Part shown: in pieces, positions 1 through 6,478 of the stretch
How the letters are laid out: each line of letters starts with the position of its first letter
Numbering within the stretch: the first letter of the stretch is position 1
Origin: Dehalococcoidia bacterium
Lineage (GTDB): Bacteria > Chloroflexota > Dehalococcoidia > Dehalococcoidales > UBA1222
DNA length: 9,332 bases
Direction of reading: 5' to 3'
Assembly (NCBI GenBank): GCA_009783135.1
Contig: WRHS01000048.1
Location: 1 to 9,332, forward strand
The notes under the pieces: model-generated
Database searches by the model: none
What the model was told of the DNA's origin: nothing
What the model saw: the letters and a program-made list of their open reading frames with translations, nothing else
Position numbers and translations under genes: made by a program

Positions 1-160
1 GCGGCGAGTACCCACTAACATCCGCCATATCTAAAAAAGATTGCATTTTGCCCCATAGGTCATCCTCGCCTATAATGCGCTTTAGCGGACTAGTCAGTCG
101 GTTTCTAGTTATGCCTAACTGTGCGTAAACATTTTCACTAGTCAGTCGGTTTCTAACCAA
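1..160 (-). CDS. possible partial ORF running off the left edge, next to tRNA-Lys
   Basis: On the minus strand a frame is open from inside the tRNA gene (about 217) to the window edge with no stop. The only early start I see is TTG at 160-158, with a weak GCAGG about 11 nt upstream; an ATG at 46-44 is the first AUG. Read from the TTG it gives about 53 residues, rich in acidic and aromatic residues towards the edge (for example GEDDLWGKMQSFLDMADVSG), and it contains the hexapeptide RNRLTS twice, 16 residues apart, because a 19-bp DNA repeat falls in frame. I do not recognise the product. The open frame could be chance, since it has no strong ribosome binding site and is AT-rich near the tRNA. 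The fuller codon pattern near the edge is the main reason to list it. Confidence 0.25.
   Translation of the reverse strand, partial: MVRNRLTSENVYAQLGITRNRLTSPLKRIIGEDDLWGKMQSFLDMADVSGYSP
89..155. repeat. two exact 19-bp direct repeats, 48 bp apart
   Basis: ACTAGTCAGTCGGTTTCTA occurs at 89-107 and again, identical, at 137-155. The two copies are separated by 29 unrelated bases, giving a 48-bp period. They lie 43 bp and more beyond the 3' end of the tRNA-Lys gene. The inner word GACTAGTC/CTAGTCAGTC resembles the half-sites of TetR-type operators. The position beside a tRNA 3' end also fits integrase arm-type sites, and the in-frame period (16 codons) fits a repeat inside a protein. The sequence alone does not decide between these. 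Confidence 0.85.
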
Positions 161-197
161 TATTTTAATAGCCTGCAAGCTACTTTTGTGCCTAAAA

Positions 198-270
<73 letters not shown>

Positions 271-282
271 AAACAAAAAGCA

Positions 283-311
283 AGTTTAGCAAAGATTGGA
301 TATAAAGACAA
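283..311 (-). promoter_or_regulatory. promoter of tRNA-Lys
   Basis: On the minus strand, TTGTCT (311-306) and TAAACT (288-283) are separated by exactly 17 bp. The -10 box ends 12 nt before the first base of the tRNA. Both boxes are close to the sigma-70 consensus and the spacing is ideal. The call is from sequence match and position only. Confidence 0.6.
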
Positions 312-390
312 CTTCTTTTGTGCTTGTTTAGCTGTCAACTCAAAAGGTATGTTGAATGAGATTGCCATCGTGTCATTACTATTAAGTTAT

Positions 391-424
391 TTGCCAAGCC
401 TTACCCAAGCCTAATATTTGGCAA
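391..424. promoter_or_regulatory. operator-like repeats upstream of the dnaJ-like gene
   Basis: TTGCCAA at 391-397 and TTGGCAA at 418-424 form a perfect 7-bp inverted repeat with a 20-bp gap, and the right arm covers the -35 box of the candidate promoter. Inside, CCAAGCC is directly repeated at 394-400 and 405-411, an 11-bp period, or about one helical turn. This layout suggests a protein-binding site. It does not match the CIRCE element of HrcA. The regulator is unknown. Confidence 0.35.
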
Positions 425-447
425 GATGAAGCCCTTGGACATATAAT
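418..447 (+). promoter_or_regulatory. promoter of the dnaJ-like gene
   Basis: TTGGCA (418-423) and a perfect TATAAT (442-447) are separated by 18 bp. The expected start is near 454, giving a leader of about 27 nt before the ATG at 481. The gap from the tRNA (271) to this gene holds the two divergent promoters and no other gene that I can support. Confidence 0.6.
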
Positions 448-480
448 TTATCTTTAAATAGAATGTGTTGGATACGTTAA

Positions 481-1221
481 ATGAAAGATTACTACGAAAC
501 ACTTGGTGTGCCGGATAATGCCACAGCGGATCATATCAAAGAGGCTTTCCGCAGGTTGGCCTTTAAGTATCACCCTGATAAAAACCCCGGCAACGAAAAA
601 GAAGCTGAGGCTAAATTCAAAGAAATCAACGAGGCTTATGCGGTACTTGGCGATGCGGACAAGCGCCGTCAATACGACTTGTCCGGCAAAGGGGCACTTG
701 GTGCCGGCTTTGGCGGATATAACCAGTCGGATATTTTCCGCGATAGTTTTGGCAATCAGACGGTTTTCACTGATATTGCCTCTATGTTCCGCCAAGCAGG
801 GCTACGTTTTGACGAGGATTTTCTCAATAATACGTTCTTTAATGGGCAGCGCGTTGTCTTCCATACTTATCATTCGGGTAGTGCCGGCAGCCAACAGGAT
901 GACCATATAGCGCCGCAGACAGCGCAGGTAGCCTTCGGACTGGGCGGAAAAGTGCTGCGATTTATGGTCAAAAAGATTTTTGGCGTTGATCTTAACCCGC
1001 TCAAAAATCTCGATACCCAAACTGAAATACGTATCAAAGCCAGTGAGGCTGCGACCGGATTGGAAAAAGAGGTTACGCTGAAGCGCGGCAGGGAAAAGAA
1101 AAAACTGATGGTTGTAATACCGGCCGGCATTACATCCGGCACGCGCATTCGCCTTAAGGGAATGGGAAAGCAGGAAGACGGGCGATGCGGTGATATGTAC
1201 GTTATGGTAAGAGTGTTTTAA
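481..1221 (+). CDS. short DnaJ-like (Hsp40) co-chaperone, J domain plus one C-terminal domain
   Basis: This is a J-domain protein that would stimulate the ATPase of a DnaK-type Hsp70 in the cytoplasm. The J domain covers residues 1-68, starts DYYETLGV, and carries the essential HPD at 31-33, with RRQYD closing the domain at 62-66. A Gly/Phe-containing linker follows (about 69-130). At about 180-246 a DnaJ C-terminal substrate-binding fold is seen: ASEAATGLEKEVTL, then VVIPAGITSGTRIRLKGMG. There is no CxxCxGxG zinc finger, so this is not a classical DnaJ. At 246 aa it is also shorter than CbpA-type proteins (about 300 aa), because only one C-terminal beta domain is evident and no dimerisation tail follows. 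The ATG at 481 has only a weak GGA about 8 nt upstream. It is the only plus-strand gene of the window and is convergent with the thymidylate synthase gene. No dnaK or grpE is nearby. Confidence 0.9.
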   Translation: MKDYYETLGVPDNATADHIKEAFRRLAFKYHPDKNPGNEKEAEAKFKEINEAYAVLGDADKRRQYDLSGKGALGAGFGGYNQSDIFRDSFGNQTVFTDIASMFRQAGLRFDEDFLNNTFFNGQRVVFHTYHSGSAGSQQDDHIAPQTAQVAFGLGGKVLRFMVKKIFGVDLNPLKNLDTQTEIRIKASEAATGLEKEVTLKRGREKKKLMVVIPAGITSGTRIRLKGMGKQEDGRCGDMYVMVRVF

Positions 1222-1226
1222 TCCTT

Positions 1227-1256
1227 GTTTGCGGCATTAAGCAAAACTTATTTTGC
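1227..1256. terminator. weak hairpin region between convergent genes
   Basis: Two competing AT-rich stems lie where the dnaJ-like and thymidylate synthase genes converge. They are TTTGC (1228-1232) with GCAAA (1241-1245), and GCAAAA (1241-1246) with TTTTGC (1251-1256) around a CTTA loop. The second overlaps the last codons of the minus-strand gene. The 26-bp intergenic space makes a shared terminator plausible, but the stems are short, low in GC and lack a clean U-tract. Confidence 0.25.
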
Positions 1257-1907
1257 CTCTAAGCCTGCCACCGTACGTGCCAGTTCCCAGCTGTATTCAT
1301 ACAGATGCATCCCTTTGGACATTGCCAAAATCTCGCCGTCTTCAACGCCGATTTCCTGTGCCATGTATTCTTTCAGAAGCTGCATGGCTGCCAGATTGGA
1401 AGGGAATCCTGCCCAAAGGTCCCACGAGCGAAAATAGGCCAGGAAATGCAGTTTGCCATAGCGTACGCGTGTGTCTATGCCACGCAGGCATGGTGGATCG
1501 GGCAGGTATATGGATGACACGTCTCCCACGGTCATATAGGCTTGGTTTGTGTTGAAGCCGTTCTCTTTGTACATTTTGATAACTTCGGCAATCTGCGGCT
1601 CAAGGTACTGCCCGTAGGTGTATTGCTCGCCTTCGGCGCGATGTGCTGTCATCAGATAAGGCAGGTAGTTTTCAATGTATTCCATGGTTGTGGGTGCAGG
1701 TATCCCTGCTGGAACGTCAGGTGTCAGCGGGCGTGTGCCCGGGGATTTGATTTTGACTACGGCAAGGTCAAGCTCCTTGCGTCGCTGCTCTGCATAACTA
1801 CCGCGCTCAATTTTATACTCGTATCCATCCTCCATGGTTTTGCGCAGGCAAAGGAACCATCCTTCAGAAAGGTCACGGGCTTCAACAAATGAAATATTCA
1901 CATCCAT
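1248..1907 (-). CDS. thyA: thymidylate synthase, methanogen/archaeal type
   Basis: The likely reaction is methylation of dUMP to dTMP with a methylene-folate donor. The C-terminal half carries the thymidylate synthase core: catalytic cysteine C140 in DPPCLRGID, the dUMP phosphate-binding R160 and S161 in FRSWD, D163, G167-F-P-x-N171, and H201-x-Y203. YTYGQ (96-100) and TNQA (120-123) are also typical. At 219 aa it is shorter than bacterial ThyA (about 264 aa) and lacks its usual N-terminal layout, matching the methanogen-type family (about 200-220 aa). It is not ThyX: no RHR flavin motif is present. The start is the first ATG after an in-frame TGA, but a CCGGAG directly abuts it, so the ribosome binding site spacing is odd and a slightly later start is possible. 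It lies 64 bp downstream of the 228-aa gene and may have its own promoter. Family assignment is firm; the native folate or pterin donor is not readable from sequence. Confidence 0.85.
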   Translation of the reverse strand: MDVNISFVEARDLSEGWFLCLRKTMEDGYEYKIERGSYAEQRRKELDLAVVKIKSPGTRPLTPDVPAGIPAPTTMEYIENYLPYLMTAHRAEGEQYTYGQYLEPQIAEVIKMYKENGFNTNQAYMTVGDVSSIYLPDPPCLRGIDTRVRYGKLHFLAYFRSWDLWAGFPSNLAAMQLLKEYMAQEIGVEDGEILAMSKGMHLYEYSWELARTVAGLEAK

Positions 1908-1927
1908 CTCCGGAATTTTATCGGGTC

Positions 1928-1957
1928 ATTATTGCGCAAACCGAATGTCTTTGACAA
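1928..1957 (-). promoter_or_regulatory. candidate promoter of the thymidylate synthase gene
   Basis: On the minus strand, TTGTCA (1957-1952) and AATAAT (1933-1928) are separated by 18 bp, about 20 bp upstream of the ATG at 1907. It sits in the 64-bp gap after the 228-aa gene, so thyA may be expressed apart from that gene. Evidence is box similarity and position only. Confidence 0.4.
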
Positions 1958-1971
1958 GGGCAGTTATATGA

Positions 1972-2658
1972 CTAAGGCCTAAAAGTGGCGAAAAAACGGT
2001 CCTGATACTCCTCAAACAAACCCCAGCGCTCTAGTTCAATCTGCAGTTCAAGCGGCTCAATGGCACCATCTTTTAAGCGAAGAAACAGATCATCGATATT
2101 GGCTCGTGCTCCGGCGGGAACGCCGTCAACCACACCGAATAATCCGTGTGAGCGCAACTCGGTTATATTCCAATTGGACGATGTTTTGGTAATCTCAAAA
2201 ATGAATTTCATCAAAGCCACATCCCATAACGTATCCTCGCCGCGGATTACTGCTGCCAGAAAGTCTTTACGTTCATCAATTTCGGCGTTAATTTTAGCTA
2301 GCACGTCCTCAATTGAGCCGGGCATTACATCGGTACTGCCATGTTCGTTGCTATAGGTGTAGTAAATGCCAGGGACATCAGGCCCATACATTTCGAGGAG
2401 TTTTCTCATGTAGCGTTGTGCTTCGTCCGAGAATCCATCCAAGCGTGACAGATAGTAAGGCGTTACAATATGCGGCTTGTTGGCGATGACGCGTCCGGTG
2501 CGCACAACAGTTTCACAGCTCTCCGACTCTGCATAAGCCGGGGAGCTGAGGACGTAGTAGTTAATTGTGGTCGCGCCGAAAGTAGACAACGCCTGCTTGG
2601 GCCGACGCAGTACGGTCGTGCTCCCAATTGCCTGTGACAGCTTTTCCTCTTCGTTCAT
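1972..2658 (-). CDS. protein of unknown function, 228 aa
   Basis: I do not recognise this protein. It has no signal peptide, membrane segment or cysteine cluster (one cysteine, C48), so a soluble cytoplasmic protein is likely. The middle, from LSTFGATTINYYVLSSPAY (24-42) through GRVIANKPHIVTPYYLSRLDGF (55-76), mixes beta and aromatic residues. The stretch AAVIRGEDTLWDVALMKFIFE (135-155) and the end ELERWGLFEEYQDRFFATFR (208-227) are dense in W, F, Y and charged residues, as in a conserved fold. The start ATG at 2658 lies 18 bp after the stop of the 200-aa gene and has no clear Shine-Dalgarno, which suggests translation coupled to that gene. The pairing suggests a shared function, which is inference. 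It reads as an intact gene with no frame disruption. Confidence 0.85.
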   Translation of the reverse strand: MNEEEKLSQAIGSTTVLRRPKQALSTFGATTINYYVLSSPAYAESESCETVVRTGRVIANKPHIVTPYYLSRLDGFSDEAQRYMRKLLEMYGPDVPGIYYTYSNEHGSTDVMPGSIEDVLAKINAEIDERKDFLAAVIRGEDTLWDVALMKFIFEITKTSSNWNITELRSHGLFGVVDGVPAGARANIDDLFLRLKDGAIEPLELQIELERWGLFEEYQDRFFATFRP

Positions 2659-2676
2659 TGTGTTATGCGGATACGC

Positions 2677-3279
2677 CTATTTGATGTTGCGTAATTCCCG
2701 TTTGTACTCATCCAGCAAACTCAAGTATTGGTTATCCATCTGAGTGATTGTACGGCGTAATTCCTCTTGGAATTGCGGCAGGGTCGTCACATTTATGCCG
2801 AGACCGGTATCATCGCCATCGGCGCCGCCCTGTGCTTTCACCGCCTGCTTAATTTTTGCCTCAAACTGCTGCTTCAGCAGGGCCTGCGCTTCCTTGCGCT
2901 GCACTTCTCCCTGGTCGGCGTAATGCCCCAGTATATGTTTTATTTGCTCAAGCATTTTTGTGGCAGCAGCTTTGTCATGCTTTATGTAAAGCACGGCATC
3001 CAATGCCTTGTTGTTGCGCGCTGAAACAACATCGTTATATGGCAGCTGGACATTATCAAGCAGTACCTTTTCCGCACCGCTTTTGACAAACGGCTGAGCC
3101 TCAGCGGGATATGCCGCAATGACAGCGGTCAAATCCTCGCAGTCTTTAAAGTATTTTATGGCGAGTTGCACACCTTTCGGTGTGAATTTCCATTTCATGC
3201 GCTCATCCGATGTGGCGCTATCAAGTGCGGCGATTTTTTCCAACGCTATGTCGCGGGCACTTTTTATGTCATCGCTCAT
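2677..3279 (-). CDS. protein of unknown function, 200 aa, helical and charged
   Basis: I do not recognise this protein. It is predicted soluble and mostly alpha-helical. The N-terminal helix SARDIALEKIAAL (7-19) is followed by the basic-aromatic segment DERMKWKFTPKG (25-36). Two Lys/Glu/Gln-rich helices span about 90-148 (for example EAQALLKQQFEAKIKQAVKA, 130-149). A flexible GGADGDD linker lies at 151-157, and a C-terminal amphipathic helix runs from about 168 to 199 and could form a coiled coil. There is one cysteine (C47). ATG 3279 has a good Shine-Dalgarno, GAGAGGA at 3293-3287, 7 nt away. It follows the zinc-ribbon membrane protein gene by 32 bp and precedes the 228-aa gene by 18 bp, so the three may form one transcript. 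A scaffold or subunit role with the 228-aa protein is a guess from layout. Confidence 0.85.
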   Translation of the reverse strand: MSDDIKSARDIALEKIAALDSATSDERMKWKFTPKGVQLAIKYFKDCEDLTAVIAAYPAEAQPFVKSGAEKVLLDNVQLPYNDVVSARNNKALDAVLYIKHDKAAATKMLEQIKHILGHYADQGEVQRKEAQALLKQQFEAKIKQAVKAQGGADGDDTGLGINVTTLPQFQEELRRTITQMDNQYLSLLDEYKRELRNIK

Positions 3280-3311
3280 TACGTAGTCCTCTCGAAAAAT
3301 GTTGTTCTGCG

Positions 3312-3728
3312 CTATTTTAGCTTATCTTTTAGTTTTTTTTCAGAAATGCGTCTAACCGTTGCTATGTCGCGTGCCATATTGGTAATTACTATTAGCAAAG
3401 CGATATTGAATAAGCCGACTATGAGAATACCGATATCCAATGATAAGGCGCTTCCGCTGCCTCCTGTGGCACCTGCCAAACACAATATAAAACCAATCAC
3501 GCATGCAAATGGAAAAATGCCGACTGCAAAAATTCTTAACACGTTGATCCAAGCGCTAGTATTTGATTCAGCTTCTTGTGTATCTATTTCTTTTGTTGTC
3601 GCTATGTCAGGGATGTGTGAGTAAGTGGTATCCTCGGAACTGTAAATTCCCCTGCAGTCCCTGCAATATCGCCATTGTTGGGCGTACTCTTGAGACAATT
3701 CTCTGCCACATCTTTCACAGCGTGTCAT
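3312..3728 (-). CDS. zinc-ribbon protein with two membrane segments, 138 aa
   Basis: The N-terminus holds two CxxC pairs, C4-x2-C7 and C22-x2-C25, spaced as in a zinc ribbon (RCERCGREL ... WRYCRDCRG). An acidic, Ser/Thr-rich linker (about 28-58) follows. Two hydrophobic helices come next, at about 62-86 and 97-118, joined by a short Gly/Ser turn (GATGGSGSA). The C-terminus (119-138) is a basic helix ending KKLKDKLK. With positive charge after the second helix, both ends probably face the cytoplasm. ATG 3728 has a clear AGGAGA (3743-3738) 9 nt upstream. It lies 51 bp after cimA and 32 bp before the 200-aa gene. Its sequence is more AT-rich than the leu genes. Zinc-ribbon plus membrane-anchor proteins are common and have many roles, so no specific function can be given. 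Confidence 0.85.
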   Translation of the reverse strand: MTRCERCGRELSQEYAQQWRYCRDCRGIYSSEDTTYSHIPDIATTKEIDTQEAESNTSAWINVLRIFAVGIFPFACVIGFILCLAGATGGSGSALSLDIGILIVGLFNIALLIVITNMARDIATVRRISEKKLKDKLK

Positions 3729-3751
3729 TTATATCTATCTCCTGAGTAATG

Positions 3752-3764
3752 ATTGAATATCAAT
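3752..3764. repeat. 13-bp palindrome in the cimA downstream gap
   Basis: ATTGA-ATA-TCAAT is a perfect 5-bp inverted repeat around a 3-bp centre. It sits in the 51-bp gap between cimA and the zinc-ribbon gene. It is too short and AT-rich for a rho-independent terminator; it could be an operator or chance. I see no convincing promoter or terminator in this gap, so readthrough from cimA is possible. Confidence 0.3.
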
Positions 3765-3779
3765 AGTTTCTGTCCGGTG

Positions 3780-5372
3780 CTACGTTACTGTCGGATTTGT
3801 AACCAGCCAGTACTCCATGCTATCCGCCAGCGCCAGCCAGGAGGCCTCGATTATGTTGGTTGAGCTGCCGACTGTGCGCCATTGCTTTACGCCGTCGCTG
3901 GATTCAATCAGCACGCGCACCTGAGATTCGGTGCCGGTGCTCTCCTCTAGTATGCGCACCTTATAGTCTGTAAGCTTGACTGATGCCAGTCCGGAGTAGT
4001 ACTCCAGCAGACCATTGCGCAAAGCGTTATCAAGCGCATTTACCGGGCCGTCGCCCTCAGCTGCGGTATGCAGCAGTTTATCCCCAACCTTTACTTTTAC
4101 CATAGCCTCGGAAAGCACGCCATCCCCGCGTTGCTCGACACCCTTACGGCGGTCTTTTTCAACCACTACCATATAGTCAACCAACTCAAAGGGTTTTTTA
4201 TAATTTGCAGACATACGATAAACCAGCAGATCAAACGAAGCCTCGGCATTTTCATACTGAAAACCGCGGCTTTCAAGTTCCTTCACCTGTTCCAGCAGTT
4301 GAGCAACCTCCGAGCCTTTGGTTGGCAGTTCCACGCCGATTTCCTTGGCCCGCTGGACAATATTGGTGCGTCCTGATTGTTCCGAAATTAACACGTGCGG
4401 GTTATTGCCCACGAGTTCAGGGTCAATATGCTGGTAGGCGCCTTTCCAGCGCGCCATGCCGGATACATGCAATCCTGCCTTATGGCTGAATGCGGACAAG
4501 CCCACATACGGCATAAACGATTCAGGTGCGAGATTGGCTGTTTCACTCACGAAGCGTGAAACCTCGGTAAGTTTGCCCAGCTGTGCCTCGGAAACGCAGT
4601 TGATACTCATCTTAAGCTTAAGTGCCGGAATAATTGAGCATAGGTTGGCATTGCCGCAGCGCTCGCCGAATCCGTTGATGGTTCCCTGCACCTGCACCGC
4701 GCCTGCCTGAACTGCCGCCAGCGTATTGGCAACAGCCAGCTCGGCGTCATTGTGGGCATGAATACCAACGGGCACGTCAGTATGCAGTAACACGTCACGC
4801 ACCGCAGCGCCGACTTCGTCAGGCAGTGAGCCTCCGTTGGTATCGCATAATACCATGCATGCGCACCCGGCTTTTGCAGCGACCTGTAAAACTTTTATGG
4901 AGTAATCGCGGTCGTCTTTCCAGCCGTCAAAAAAGTGTTCCGCATCAAGAAAAACGAGTATTCCGCGACTGCGTAAATACTCCACGGATGAGGCTACCAT
5001 TTCCAGATTTTCCTCAAGTGTGGTTTCCAGCACCTGTGTGACCTGCCGGGACGAGCATTTGCCTACCAGTGTTGCAGCCTGAGCACCTGAACTGAGCAGG
5101 GCATTCAGCCCCGGGTCATCCGCACATTTTATGCCATGCCTGCGCGTACTGCCGAATGCCACCATGGTTGCATTTTGAAATGTTACATCCTTGGTCAGCG
5201 CGAAAAACTCGGAGTCTTTGGGGTTGGCACCGGGCCAGCCGCCTTCAATGTAGAGCATTCCAAGCTCGTCCAGTTTGCGTGCAATGGCAAGCTTATCAGC
5301 TGCAGTGAAAGATATGCCTGCTCTTTGTGCCCCGTCCCGTAATGTGGTGTCGTAAAGCTGAATGACTGACAT
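3780..5372 (-). CDS. cimA: (R)-citramalate synthase
   Basis: It condenses pyruvate with acetyl-CoA to (R)-citramalate, the first step of the threonine-independent route to 2-oxobutyrate and isoleucine. The N-terminal DRE-TIM barrel begins with LYDTTLRDGAQ, with R12-D13 as the metal and catalytic pair. EGGWPGANPKD (43-53) is characteristic of citramalate synthases rather than LeuA. HxH metal ligands are H205 and H207 in GIHAHND, and N241 closes GFGERCGN. The C-terminal third (about 400-530, with VNALDNALRNGL and later WRTVGSSTNIIEASW) is the LeuA-type regulatory domain, where isoleucine would be expected to inhibit. Length 530 aa is normal for this family. It lies 5 bp after leuB, and its Shine-Dalgarno (AAAGGA) is inside the last leuB codons, so translation is probably coupled. 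A homocitrate synthase is the main alternative but fits less well. Confidence 0.95.
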   Translation of the reverse strand: MSVIQLYDTTLRDGAQRAGISFTAADKLAIARKLDELGMLYIEGGWPGANPKDSEFFALTKDVTFQNATMVAFGSTRRHGIKCADDPGLNALLSSGAQAATLVGKCSSRQVTQVLETTLEENLEMVASSVEYLRSRGILVFLDAEHFFDGWKDDRDYSIKVLQVAAKAGCACMVLCDTNGGSLPDEVGAAVRDVLLHTDVPVGIHAHNDAELAVANTLAAVQAGAVQVQGTINGFGERCGNANLCSIIPALKLKMSINCVSEAQLGKLTEVSRFVSETANLAPESFMPYVGLSAFSHKAGLHVSGMARWKGAYQHIDPELVGNNPHVLISEQSGRTNIVQRAKEIGVELPTKGSEVAQLLEQVKELESRGFQYENAEASFDLLVYRMSANYKKPFELVDYMVVVEKDRRKGVEQRGDGVLSEAMVKVKVGDKLLHTAAEGDGPVNALDNALRNGLLEYYSGLASVKLTDYKVRILEESTGTESQVRVLIESSDGVKQWRTVGSSTNIIEASWLALADSMEYWLVTNPTVT

Positions 5373-5377
5373 GTGCG

Positions 5378-6478
5378 TTATCCTTTGAGCGCTTTTACAA
5401 CAAGACTTCCCATTTGTTGTGTGCCAACCTGTTTGGTGCCTGTTGTTTCATCAATTATATCACATGTGCGATACCCTGCTTTGAGCACGTCGCTGACGGC
5501 CTGTTCTACGGCTGATGCCTCTTTTTCCAATGCCAGCGAGTAGCGCAATAACATGGACAGCGAAAGTATGGTGGCTATGGGGTTTGCTATATCCTTTCCG
5601 GCTATGGTTGGGGCCGAGCCGTGGATGGGCTCATACAGTCCGAATATATGCTCTCCTTTTGCCGGTATGCCTGCCAAAGAGGCGGATGGCAGCATGCCCA
5701 TGGAACCGGCAAGCATGGATGCCTCATCTGTGAGTATGTCGCCGAAAGTATTCTCGGTTACGATTACGTCGAAATCTCGAGGAGTACGTATAAGACTCAT
5801 AGCACACGTGTCAACCAAAAGATGCTCCAGTGTCACGTCCGGATAGTTCTTGGAAACCTCATTCGCTACCTGCCGCCAAAGGCGTGATGACTCCAGAACG
5901 TTTGCTTTGTCCACGGAGGTCAATTTCTTGCGCCGCAACCGTGCCAACTCAAAGCCTACGCGCACAATACGCTCGATTTCCTGCTCGGTGTAATACATGG
6001 AGTCAACCGCTTTTCTGCCTGAGGATGTTTCCCAGCGTTTCTTGGGCTTACCGAAATACAAGCCGCTGGTGAGCTCTCTTACGAAAACAAAATCGGCTCC
6101 TTTTATAACGTTTGCTTTGAGCATGGCGCCTTCAAGTAACTCGTCATATACCTTTACCGGACGCAGATTGGCAAACAGCTTCAAATTCTTGCGGATGGAA
6201 AGCAGCCCATTTTCGGGGCGTTCCTTTATTTTAGGGTCGTCAAACTTCGGGTCTCCTACGGCACCCAGTAGCACAGCATTCGAGGTCTTGGCCAGCTTTA
6301 GTGTTTCCGGCGGCAGAGATGATCCGGTAAGGTCGATGGCAACGCCGCCGATTAGACCGGTTTTTACCTCAAACGTATGGCCGTAAAGCTTGCCGATTTG
6401 CTGCATCACCCTCACTGCCTGAGATGTGACCTCAGGGCCTATGCCGTCGCCGGGCAACTGCGCAATTATGTATTTCAT
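5378..6478 (-). CDS. leuB: 3-isopropylmalate dehydrogenase
   Basis: It oxidatively decarboxylates 3-isopropylmalate to 2-oxoisocaproate with NAD+, in leucine synthesis. With cimA beside it, the enzyme probably also converts 3-methylmalate to 2-oxobutyrate for isoleucine. PGDGIGPEV (9-17) opens the fold. Substrate arginines are R96, R106 (in the run RKNLKLFANLRP) and R134. Catalytic Y141 lies in SGLYFGKP and K191 in SVDKANVL. Metal aspartates are D223, D247 and D251 in VDTCAM and NTFGDILTDEAS. GLYEPIHGSAPTIAGKDIANP (280-300) is the NAD-binding stretch. Length 366 aa is typical. The ATG overlaps the leuD stop by 4 nt (ATGA), the classic layout for coupled translation. Confidence 0.97.
   Translation of the reverse strand: MKYIIAQLPGDGIGPEVTSQAVRVMQQIGKLYGHTFEVKTGLIGGVAIDLTGSSLPPETLKLAKTSNAVLLGAVGDPKFDDPKIKERPENGLLSIRKNLKLFANLRPVKVYDELLEGAMLKANVIKGADFVFVRELTSGLYFGKPKKRWETSSGRKAVDSMYYTEQEIERIVRVGFELARLRRKKLTSVDKANVLESSRLWRQVANEVSKNYPDVTLEHLLVDTCAMSLIRTPRDFDVIVTENTFGDILTDEASMLAGSMGMLPSASLAGIPAKGEHIFGLYEPIHGSAPTIAGKDIANPIATILSLSMLLRYSLALEKEASAVEQAVSDVLKAGYRTCDIIDETTGTKQVGTQQMGSLVVKALKG

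Noticed and set aside
323..344. HspR HAIR-like site (CTTG ... ACTCAA) upstream of the dnaJ-like gene
   Set aside because: The left arm matches poorly and the spacer is 8 bp rather than 7. It is also about 100 bp above the best promoter.
454..795. 113-aa minus-strand open frame opposite the J domain
   Set aside because: The plus-strand frame encodes a textbook J domain with HPD; the antisense product has no support and would cover the dnaJ promoter-proximal leader.
503..910. 135-aa plus-strand frame overlapping the dnaJ-like gene in another phase
   Set aside because: It is out of frame with the J-domain gene, with no ribosome binding site and low-complexity translation.
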